Below, in pieces: positions 32,494 to 39,120 of a stretch of 41,597 nt of DNA. The notes beneath the pieces are model-generated. The model made no database searches. It was not told the DNA's origin and was given only the letters and a program-made list of their open reading frames with translations. Made by a program: the position numbers and the translations under genes. This DNA is from a virus, in IMG/VR virus record IMGVR_UViG_3300032164_000028, positions 1 to 41,597 of that record; one strand, 5' to 3'. Each line of letters opens with the position of its first letter. Within the stretch, counting starts at the first letter, position 1.

Positions 32494-32787
32494 TCACTTG
32501 CGCTTTTTAGGAGGAGTTCGGACGAGGTCTCTAAACTCTTTTCCGGCCTTGAACCGAGGCACAGTCGCTGCCGGAATCTTGACCTCGCCCCCTGTTTGGG
32601 GATTACGTCCAATGCGGGCTTGGCGAACGGTCGGATGAAACGAGCCAAAACCCACCAGGGAGACCCTCCCGCCGTGAACGACTTCCAGTTGAATGGCTTG
32701 GGTAGTCAGCTTGATAATCTCCCGGACAGTGGCCTTGGAGATGCCTGCACCTTCGGCGACAATTGAGGTTAGCTCTGCGAGATTCAT
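32494..32787 (-). CDS. HU/IHF-family DNA-binding protein
   Basis: 97 residues from ATG 32787 (AAGGGA upstream). The family pattern is clear: an N-terminal two-helix dimerisation region (LTSIVAEGAGISKATVREII), the strand GGRVSLVGFGSFHPTVRQARIGRNPQTG, and the C-terminal helix VPRFKAGKEFRDLV with a basic tail. HU-family proteins dimerise and bend DNA. In a phage it may act in replication, transcription or packaging. Residues 1-13 of a longer frame (from 32820) are probably untranslated. It lies 80 bases downstream of SSB on the same strand, likely one operon. Confidence 0.92.
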   Translation of the reverse strand: MNLAELTSIVAEGAGISKATVREIIKLTTQAIQLEVVHGGRVSLVGFGSFHPTVRQARIGRNPQTGGEVKIPAATVPRFKAGKEFRDLVRTPPKKRK

Positions 32788-32867
32788 GCGATTCCCTTTC
32801 TTTGGGTAAAAGACAAACACTATTGAGTGCCTGTGAAAATTGCAAGGGCCAGTGTTTACAGCTGGAC

Positions 32868-33380
32868 CTAAAACGGTATATCGTCCAATGAAGCATCGAA
32901 TTGAGCCGTGCTGTTGGGTTTTGCTGCGGTGTTCGGCTTTATTACGGGCCCTTTGCCCACTGCTCTTGGCGCGGCCTGCTCCCTGGGCGCTGGCTGGCTA
33001 GCCTCTTCAGCTACTTGCCCTATCACACTCTTTTCCGTTTCGCCGTAACCATCGAGGTACTTCAGTCCAAAGGGGTCTACCTGGATCTGCTTTTCCGCGC
33101 GCTCTTCGCCGGCAGTTGTCGTGTACTTTCGGGTTTTCGTTCTTCCCTCGATGTAGACTGTACTGCCCTTGCTGAGATACTTGGCCGCGTTCTCTGCAAC
33201 CTTTTCCCATACGATGGCTTTGTGCCACTCCACCTCTTTATGCCGCTCCCCGCTATGGGACGTCCACTCCTCGTTGGTAGCCACGCTTAACACGCAGTAA
33301 GCCTTGCCTTCGGTGGTATGGCGCAGCTCAGGGTCCTGCCCGAGATTACCCACGATAATAGCCTTGTTTACGGACGCCAT
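32868..33380 (-). CDS. ssb: Single-stranded DNA-binding protein
   Basis: 170 residues. ATG at 33380 with TAGGAG six bases upstream. The OB-fold pattern is complete: MASVNKAIIVGNLGQDPELR, then SVATNEEW, EVEWHKAIVWEKVAENAAKYLSKGS (given here in two parts: EVEWHKAIVWEKVAEN, AAKYLSKGS), VYIEGRTKTRKYT. A Pro/Ala-rich linker follows, and the C-terminal tip DDIPF matches the acidic peptide that recruits replication partners. It protects ssDNA in replication and recombination. First gene of the leftward SSB-HU unit, divergent from the baseplate spike gene. Confidence 0.95.
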   Translation of the reverse strand: MASVNKAIIVGNLGQDPELRHTTEGKAYCVLSVATNEEWTSHSGERHKEVEWHKAIVWEKVAENAAKYLSKGSTVYIEGRTKTRKYTTTAGEERAEKQIQVDPFGLKYLDGYGETEKSVIGQVAEEASQPAPREQAAPRAVGKGPVIKPNTAAKPNSTAQFDASLDDIPF

Positions 33381-33447
33381 GAATGCTCCTATATTGCCAG
33401 TGTATACTCAGCCCAACTACACTCTTCACCACTGCCGGAGGCCCAAG
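33381..33447. promoter_or_regulatory. Divergent promoter region between SSB and baseplate spike
   Basis: 67 bases. On the minus strand TATACA occurs about 24 bases before the SSB ATG, with TAGTTG-like sequence upstream. Plus-strand GGAGG (33437-33441) is six bases before ATG 33448. Promoters are inferred from divergence; box matches are modest. Confidence 0.35.
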
Positions 33448-34749
33448 ATGTTCAGGGACCGCTCGCTTTACGAAATGGATCACCCCAACCGCATTGAGCA
33501 GGCTTTTGGCATCGCCTTCGGACGCGTTGTCGACGTCGACGCTAAAGCGCGCACATGCACAGTTGTGACTTTTCACGGTAAGGGTACTCTTGATGACCAA
33601 TATATACCGGATGCGCAGTGGATCAACATGGATTCCAATCCTGAGGGGGATGAGAGCACATCTATTCCTAGACCTAATTCACTCGGGTTAGTTTTTTGGG
33701 TGCAAGGCGAGGCTTTTATCTTTGGCTACTTCAAACCAATGTCACGAAATGGGTCGCTGGTCACAGGCAAAGAGCCGACGAAACTCATTGCAGGCGATAA
33801 GATTATCGCAACTGTTGCGGGCAACAGAATCACGGTCAAGGCCAGCGGTGCCATCGAGATTTACTCTGCGACCACGCTGCAGCGCATCATGATCCCAAAA
33901 GGCGGTGCCATTTTTGATCTGTGCCAACGCTACCAGCTGAAGGCTGACGGTGGTTTTAAGGACTGGAGAATTGACCCGCTTACTCAGTTTACCTCCCACA
34001 AAGCCGAGTACAGAAGAGACCTGATCCGCTCGGTCGTGATGACAGAAACCCATGGAGGCGTGGATCTGACTACGATCTACAAGTGCCAGGTGGGGCCGGG
34101 CATACCCGGTGTCGAGGGGGTCACGCTTCCGTCCTACACAAAAACAATATCCAATCTTGGCGTTGTGGAGACCCACGTTACGCCGCCATTGCCACTGGGC
34201 AGCCCTATCGGTGTCCACACCAAAACCGGCCCAGATGGCTCATACAGTTTTAAATCTGGCCCTCTCCCTAACTTTGAGCTTGATATTTCCCCCACAGGTG
34301 CGGCTAAAGTAAGCGTAAATAAGTTAATCACAATCGAGCTCAGTGCTGCAGGCGCGTTTACTTTTAAGAATCCGACGATAGATATCAGTGCGTCGGTGAC
34401 CGGGGATTTCCAGCTTAAGAATCCTTTGGTAAAAGTGGATGTGAAGGCGACAGGGGCTATCATCTTGGAGGGACCGGGGGGGACCGTTTCGATCTCGAAC
34501 TCCGGTGATATGAAGTTCACCGCACTTACCAAGATCACGCTTGATGCCAAAGCCGGCGTCGATATCAAATCCATGGGTCCAGTTAAGATCGAAGCTCTCG
34601 GCCCGGTCGACATTAAAGCAAAGGGTGCGGTTAATATTGATGCGGGTCCAGGAGCAACCGATAACGTGCTCTGCTACCCCACTACCCTCTCCCCTTTCAC
34701 GGGAGCGCCCCTTGTCCCCTTCTCCACAACCGTAAAGGTATCAAAATAA
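33448..34749 (+). CDS. Baseplate spike protein (gp5/gpV-like)
   Basis: 433 residues from ATG 33448 (GGAGG at the right distance; an upstream frame start at 33304 lies inside ssb and is unlikely). Residues ~15-110 fit an OB-fold: FGRVVDVDAKARTCTVV, YIPDAQWI, GLVFWVQGEAFIFGYF. The middle has GNRITVKASGAIEIYSAT. From ~260 on, short strands repeat every ~10-15 residues (IDISASVTGDFQL, VKVDVKATGAIILEG, VSISNSGDMKFTA, VDIKAKGAVNID), typical of a triple-stranded beta-helix spike. The spike pierces the outer membrane in contractile tails. No lysozyme domain is seen. Confidence 0.82.
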   Translation: MFRDRSLYEMDHPNRIEQAFGIAFGRVVDVDAKARTCTVVTFHGKGTLDDQYIPDAQWINMDSNPEGDESTSIPRPNSLGLVFWVQGEAFIFGYFKPMSRNGSLVTGKEPTKLIAGDKIIATVAGNRITVKASGAIEIYSATTLQRIMIPKGGAIFDLCQRYQLKADGGFKDWRIDPLTQFTSHKAEYRRDLIRSVVMTETHGGVDLTTIYKCQVGPGIPGVEGVTLPSYTKTISNLGVVETHVTPPLPLGSPIGVHTKTGPDGSYSFKSGPLPNFELDISPTGAAKVSVNKLITIELSAAGAFTFKNPTIDISASVTGDFQLKNPLVKVDVKATGAIILEGPGGTVSISNSGDMKFTALTKITLDAKAGVDIKSMGPVKIEALGPVDIKAKGAVNIDAGPGATDNVLCYPTTLSPFTGAPLVPFSTTVKVSK

Positions 34750-35435
34750 TGCCGGCACCCAGTGGAGCACTTCTGGCAAAGCAAGCTGTCGCGGCCTATG
34801 GGATGCCGCTAGGCCCCGAGGCGCTTAAGTTTGTTGAGGACTTGATGAAAGCCGTGGAGAAAGCCTGGAAGACCTGGCAAGACTCCATTCAGTTCGGAAC
34901 ACTTGTGCTGAGCGGCGCCGGGGTCGGTGCGTGGGTAGGTATCGGAGGCGGCGGGATCATGACTGGCGGGCCGTTCGTGCTAGAGGCCCCAAAGGTAGGC
35001 AAGGATTCCCCCGAACTAAAGCAGTTTGTCGCAGGCTTGACCTCCACGCTGTCGACTAAATTTGGTGCCTGGCCGCCGACCTACAAATTCTCTGCTCTCA
35101 ACTACACCGGCACGAGCGGGGCCACCCCAGTGACGCCAGGACCAGTCTCGGCTCAGAATATCCCAACGCAGCTGGCGGCCGCCGGGGCCGGCGGGCCTAT
35201 CTCTGGCATTGCGGATATGTGGGCATTGACCCTGACTCCGCCGGCCTGGAAACTGGACGACCCCATGGCCAAATCCAAGCCGCTAATTAAATCCATTTCC
35301 AAGGCGATAGAGACTGCGTTCCAATCCACATGGCTCGCCACGACCATGGCCAATGGCAGTGCGATCGCCACAGTCGGGGCTCCGGGCGGCGTTGTGGCTG
35401 GTATTCCTAGTCAACCCGGCGGCAAACTAGTATGA
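34749..35435 (+). CDS. Probable baseplate/tail protein (228 aa)
   Basis: ATG 34749 overlaps the spike stop by one base. A helical N-terminus (ALKFVEDLMKAVEKAWKTW) precedes a glycine-rich segment GAGVGAWVGIGGGGIMTGG (~57-75), and a Pro/Thr/Ala-rich centre. The C-terminus again contains SKAIETAFQSTWLATTM and Gly/Pro-rich ends. Coupling to the spike gene suggests a tail-tip or baseplate part. Not recognised. Confidence 0.66.
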   Translation: MPAPSGALLAKQAVAAYGMPLGPEALKFVEDLMKAVEKAWKTWQDSIQFGTLVLSGAGVGAWVGIGGGGIMTGGPFVLEAPKVGKDSPELKQFVAGLTSTLSTKFGAWPPTYKFSALNYTGTSGATPVTPGPVSAQNIPTQLAAAGAGGPISGIADMWALTLTPPAWKLDDPMAKSKPLIKSISKAIETAFQSTWLATTMANGSAIATVGAPGGVVAGIPSQPGGKLV

Positions 35436-35468
35436 TTAAAAAGAATTTCATGTAATGGAGATCAACTC

Positions 35469-37454
35469 ATGGTTATGCCTGCAAACCTGTTCATAGATGC
35501 GCCAGACGTCCAGGATGTTTCCCTCTCTCAGCTATCCAATGAGATGGAGGTCTGGCCCGAGGAGATCATCCAGAAGTTCAAGGAGCGGATCCCCGAGTCG
35601 ACCGACTTGAACATTATGGTCAAGTTTATGAAGAAGGACGAAGAGAACGGGACGGCAACCGGCTCGATCATCGTCAACGGCGCAGACCGTGCCGCGGTCA
35701 TTCCGCTCATAATCAAAGACTTTATGCTGTTCCCACTCGATGTGATGATTGCAAAAGGCAGGCTCTTGCCGCTTACGCCTACTTTCTTTGCGGCCATCTT
35801 CCAAAAGGGCGAGCTCTTTCAAGCAATCGAAGAGTACCCCACCTACGGCGGCCTCGGTCGTTTCGAAGATGCGAACCTATGGAACGCCACCTATCCGCCA
35901 TCACTGGGCCGCTACGCCTATGCGAGTGCCAACTACCCGATCCTTGACTCCATAGCCGACACTATCAAGAACGCCTCCGAACTTAAGACCTGGCTTGTGG
36001 CTAACCCGAACCACTACGTTGCTTTCCGCAAGAACGGGCACGTCGACCTTTTGCAAAAGCTCGGAAATCTGCAGGCCGTAAATATGAGCGAGTACGCCCA
36101 GGGCAAGGAAAGTCTGATCCCTAGGAATATCGCGGTCCTGCGAAGGGAGGGTCCTGACAAGTACACGATCCTCCGTAACTCAGATACGGTGTTCAGTCCG
36201 GCCATTACCCCCGACGTCAGCTACCACGACTGCATGAGCTTTGTCTCCAAGCTCACAGGGAGCGTCGGTGACGCGATGAACGAGGTCGACCGCAACGGCG
36301 AGAAATTGCTTATGCTGCCCGCACCAAAGGACAACGTGGTCCTCGCGCGAACAGACTCTGAGATTGCAGAAAGCGCCGACTCCTTTGACAGCTATGCGGT
36401 CATGTCCAATACCGGCGTAACCGTTCTAGGGCAAGTGATTCCCAAGGTTATTGACTTTGACCAAAAGACGGTAAACCTGAAAATATTCCTTGGTAAGACC
36501 ATGCAGACCATGCAGCCTGACATCTGGGGCGTGCGGTTGAAAAATGGACCAGTCAAGATTCACGGATCGCTGCCTGCGATTGGTCAGACGGGGACTTTTG
36601 TCTACCAGCCCGAGGACAGTCACGCACTTTGCACGATCCCAGTCACCGTTGTAATGGCCTCCTCGCACGGACCGTGCGGGCTCACGCTGAAGGTCACAGA
36701 CCTTATGGGACGGCCTTTGCGGCTTCGCACCTCTCGCGAGATGGATGTGCACCGTATCGCACTGTTAAACGGTGAGTACATCCTGCCTGGTGGAATGAAG
36801 TGGGTGCCCATGAGCGGCTTCTCTCCAGTCAGTTCTTCTGCGGAGTCCTACGCTGTGAAAATAGCCGGGGCCAAGATTACCGATCGTCCCGTGAGTCTTC
36901 TGTCCACAGGGTTTGGCCAGTTCTCGATGAAGGGTGTGGACAAGTATGCGTCGGCGTTGGGCTGGGACCGCACGAATCTACACAGCTACCAAGCAAAGTT
37001 TCTTCTCGCGTCCTTAGGGTGCGGTGAGAAGCAGATCCTCGGTGTGATCAAACACGCCCAGGTGCAGGGTAAGGCCGAGCTGCACAATCTCAACTTTCCG
37101 CCGCTCATGGCCGAGAAAATTGCAGAAAAGTTGCCCACCGCCGAGAAGCTCGTGAAGCTGGCAAAGCTCTTGCGGCACAACCTCTTCAAGGAAGCCAGCT
37201 ACATTGATAATGCGCAGACCGTGGATGCCCTGCTCGCTTTGAACTTTGTAAATCCCGACAACATTGCTAAGTTCATAGGAAAGATCCCGCAACTGAAGTC
37301 CGCAATCTCTACGCTCGCCAGCTGTGTTCTTGCGAGTCGAGTCGGGATGAAAGAGATTCCCGAGGAGGCGGCCTCGACTGCGATGCACCGCTTGATCGAA
37401 GTTGTAGAAGGCCTTGAAAAACTGCGCGCCGCGAAAGAGATTGCTCCGAGCTGA
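35469..37454 (+). CDS. Large probable virion protein (661 aa)
   Basis: ATG 35469 with GGAG eight bases upstream. The protein has no signal peptide. N-terminal ~150 residues: acidic MEVWPEEIIQKFKERIPES, strands and VIPLIIKDFMLFPLDVMIAK. Central beta region ~270-470 (TVLGQVIPKVIDFDQKTVN, VMASSHGPCGLTLKVTD). C-terminal ~150 residues are helical with KLVKLAKLLRHNLFKEASY and VEGLEKLRAAKEIA. No family recognised; size and place fit a structural or virion-packaged protein. A thioredoxin-fold gene follows within 11 bases. Confidence 0.72.
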   Translation: MVMPANLFIDAPDVQDVSLSQLSNEMEVWPEEIIQKFKERIPESTDLNIMVKFMKKDEENGTATGSIIVNGADRAAVIPLIIKDFMLFPLDVMIAKGRLLPLTPTFFAAIFQKGELFQAIEEYPTYGGLGRFEDANLWNATYPPSLGRYAYASANYPILDSIADTIKNASELKTWLVANPNHYVAFRKNGHVDLLQKLGNLQAVNMSEYAQGKESLIPRNIAVLRREGPDKYTILRNSDTVFSPAITPDVSYHDCMSFVSKLTGSVGDAMNEVDRNGEKLLMLPAPKDNVVLARTDSEIAESADSFDSYAVMSNTGVTVLGQVIPKVIDFDQKTVNLKIFLGKTMQTMQPDIWGVRLKNGPVKIHGSLPAIGQTGTFVYQPEDSHALCTIPVTVVMASSHGPCGLTLKVTDLMGRPLRLRTSREMDVHRIALLNGEYILPGGMKWVPMSGFSPVSSSAESYAVKIAGAKITDRPVSLLSTGFGQFSMKGVDKYASALGWDRTNLHSYQAKFLLASLGCGEKQILGVIKHAQVQGKAELHNLNFPPLMAEKIAEKLPTAEKLVKLAKLLRHNLFKEASYIDNAQTVDALLALNFVNPDNIAKFIGKIPQLKSAISTLASCVLASRVGMKEIPEEAASTAMHRLIEVVEGLEKLRAAKEIAPS

Positions 37455-37464
37455 GGTTGAGGGT

Positions 37465-37788
37465 ATGCGGTATTTTTGGCAAGGCTTTCGCAATAAGACG
37501 TCTGCTGCCGTGCAGTTTAAAAAGCACGTGCTGGTTCTCTACTGGGAGAAATCAGATGCGCGCAGCGAGCAAGCGAAGGGAACTATGGGCCGTCTTGCCA
37601 AGAGATACCCTACCGTCAGGGTGAAACTCATCGAAGTCCGGAAGGATCCGCTGAAGCCTGTAAGGCATGGGGTGTCTGCGTTTCCTACCGTGGTTTTGCT
37701 GAAAGACGGTCGCGAAGTGGACAGACTTGCTGCCGAGACGGATGGCGCTACGCTTCTCGAGCAGCTTTTTCGAAAAGCGCAGACGTGA
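37465..37788 (+). CDS. Second thioredoxin-fold protein without CxxC, N-terminal FW-x-GF tag
   Basis: 107 residues from ATG 37465; GAGG (37453-37456) is eight bases upstream. A longer frame starting within the previous gene lacks a signal. Begins MRYFWQGFRNK, the recurrent motif. Then VLVLYWEKSDARSEQAKGTM replaces the CxxC region with SDARS; VSAFPTVVLLKDGREVDRL holds the cis-Pro. Like the protein at 28054, it keeps the fold but lacks redox cysteines. The tag is at the opposite end from that paralogue-like protein. Confidence 0.72.
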   Translation: MRYFWQGFRNKTSAAVQFKKHVLVLYWEKSDARSEQAKGTMGRLAKRYPTVRVKLIEVRKDPLKPVRHGVSAFPTVVLLKDGREVDRLAAETDGATLLEQLFRKAQT

Positions 37789-37794
37789 CAGGCA

Positions 37795-38664
37795 ATGGCA
37801 TTACCTTATGACAACTACATCCGGTTCTTAGCAACAAAAGGTCATGTGGATCTCGACGAAGTCAATGAGTTGCTAGGGAACTTCTCGCTGCCGCCAATCA
37901 AACAGGCGACCCTTGACGATCAGTGGGCCTTGATCCACTCCTCTTTGCCTCTGGGGGTCAAGTCTCAGCTGGAGAACAGAAGCCAGGGCGGTGATGAGTT
38001 CCTTCGCTGGATGAGCTTTCTGGAGGTTCAGCACTACTGGCTGGCAGAGAAGCCCTACGCAACTGCCGAGCGGAGGTCAGCGGTGCGGGTCATGGAGAGC
38101 ATCCATGACGACCAGATGCTGCGGCTGGCCATCAACGCGCTTTTTATCAAAGGGGTCCAGCCCAAGGAGATGCTGCAGTCCCTATCGGCAAAGTACCCGA
38201 CACCTCTGCGTGACAATCACCTGGAATCTTACCGGGACATGTTTTGGAACACTAGGCGCATGCACCGCCGCGACTGGAAATCGTATTTGGGCCTCGTTAG
38301 CACGCGCGAACAGTCCGTGTACTTCCTCGCCCTGACGGACACTTTGGATGTTGTTAAGACCGAGCTGGAGCTACCCTCGAGCGTATCGGTCAGCAATATG
38401 CTGCAGTGGCTTCTCTCCAAATCTTTCCAAAAAGCCAAGACGCTGATCGACGTCAACTCCCCGGATGCCGCCAAGGAGGCGCGACTGTGGATCGACAAGG
38501 CGATCGTTCTGGCGGACAAGTACGAGAAGTACAGGTCCACGGACCAGGCCGATCTGTCGCAGTCCCTGCAAATGGAATTCGATTTCGTGGATACCGAGTT
38601 TGCGGCCCCGGACGATGAGACGCTCCGCGAAGTCACCGAGCGGATAAAAGCCAAGACCACATGA
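37795..38664 (+). CDS. Candidate small terminase subunit (289 aa)
   Basis: ATG 37795, weak AGG site, 6 bases after the previous stop. All helical. A central segment MLRLAINALFIKGVQPKEMLQ is helix-turn-helix-like, and the C-terminus has DAAKEARLWIDKAIVLADKY and an acidic region. It is the gene before the large terminase, as small terminases usually are. Its TGA overlaps the ATG of the small frame at 38661 that appears to be the original terminase start. The role is inferred from position and the HTH-like segment. Confidence 0.5.
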   Translation: MALPYDNYIRFLATKGHVDLDEVNELLGNFSLPPIKQATLDDQWALIHSSLPLGVKSQLENRSQGGDEFLRWMSFLEVQHYWLAEKPYATAERRSAVRVMESIHDDQMLRLAINALFIKGVQPKEMLQSLSAKYPTPLRDNHLESYRDMFWNTRRMHRRDWKSYLGLVSTREQSVYFLALTDTLDVVKTELELPSSVSVSNMLQWLLSKSFQKAKTLIDVNSPDAAKEARLWIDKAIVLADKYEKYRSTDQADLSQSLQMEFDFVDTEFAAPDDETLREVTERIKAKTT

Positions 38665-38739
38665 GCCATATGAACGCGCCGTGCAGCCCCTTTTGGACTG
38701 AGGGGACCGGTTACTTGCGAGAAGCCCGTTACAGATGGG

Positions 38740-38755
38740 TTTCAAACTGTACCAC
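38740..38755 (+). repeat. 16-bp direct repeat, copy 1
   Basis: TTTCAAACTGTACCAC. The second copy is at 39134-39149, offset 394 bases. Neither copy extends further. Both are read in the same codon phase, as SNCTT. Confidence 0.95.
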
Positions 38756-38789
38756 TTCTGTACCGCTCCGGCAAAGTTCTGAAGGGGGT

Positions 38790-38805
38790 AAATCGCCTAT
38801 AATAA
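38790..38805 (+). promoter_or_regulatory. Promoter-like motif, copy 2 (with TATAAT)
   Basis: AAATCGCCTATAATAA; TATAAT at 38798-38803 is a perfect -10 hexamer. It matches 14 of 16 bases of the motif at 3707-3722, with the -10 boxes aligned. It would drive the terminase gene from inside the AT-rich segment. No clear -35. Confidence 0.55.
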
Positions 38806-38833
38806 TAATAACTTAGTCTTAAGAAGTCAGTTG

Positions 38834-39064
38834 TTGTTACATTTTTACAATTGTTACAGCGAAAACTAGTCTCATATACGAGAAAAATATTTCTTCTCAT
38901 CTGCCCATGTGCCATAGCGACACCACGAGAAGCGTGTTTTTTTCGTATACATGTCTCTGATTTTCACAATTCTCTGTAACTTGTAACATTTGCCTGCAAA
39001 CCCATGGTACCAAAGGTGTTCAGCTGTTACTGAAATGAAACGTCAAAAAAACAATTTGTAACAA
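38834..39064. promoter_or_regulatory. Cluster of TTGTTACA/TGTAACAA sites
   Basis: TTGTTACA at 38834-38841 and 38851-38858 (17 bases apart), inverted TGTAAC at 38975-38980, TGTAACA at 38982-38988 and TGTAACAA at 39057-39064; TGTTAC also at about 39025. The segment is AT-rich and has no gene. Other features: GAGAA/TTCTC around an AT-rich loop near 38880-38898, and a short CACG/CGTG hairpin followed by a T-run near 38922-38943. Could be operators, origin iterons or a packaging site. Confidence 0.5.
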
Positions 39065-39120
39065 TTATTTTGGCGTAGACGGTAACGTATTGTAATAGTA
39101 AATAAATTAGGAGAGGCACT

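Larger units (their letters stand above)
38661..38816 (+). pseudogene. Detached original 5' end of the large terminase gene (51-codon frame)
   Basis: ATG 38661 overlaps the previous stop as ATGA, the usual coupling in this genome. The frame runs to TAG 38814-38816. Codons 28-32 read SNCTT, and the terminase reads SNCTT at residues 6-10 from an identical 16-bp stretch. Removing the 394 bases between the two copies would fuse ~26 residues of this frame to the terminase in frame. This suggests the frame is the former terminase N-terminus, now cut off. It could still be translated as a short peptide. Confidence 0.6.

Noticed and set aside
32380-32766. Rightward 128-codon frame over the HU gene
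   Set aside because: It is antisense to a clear HU gene, has no ribosome site and no recognisable product.
33304-33447. Upstream start for the baseplate spike gene
   Set aside because: The extra 48 codons overlap the start of ssb on the other strand and lack a ribosome site; ATG 33448 has GGAGG at the right distance.
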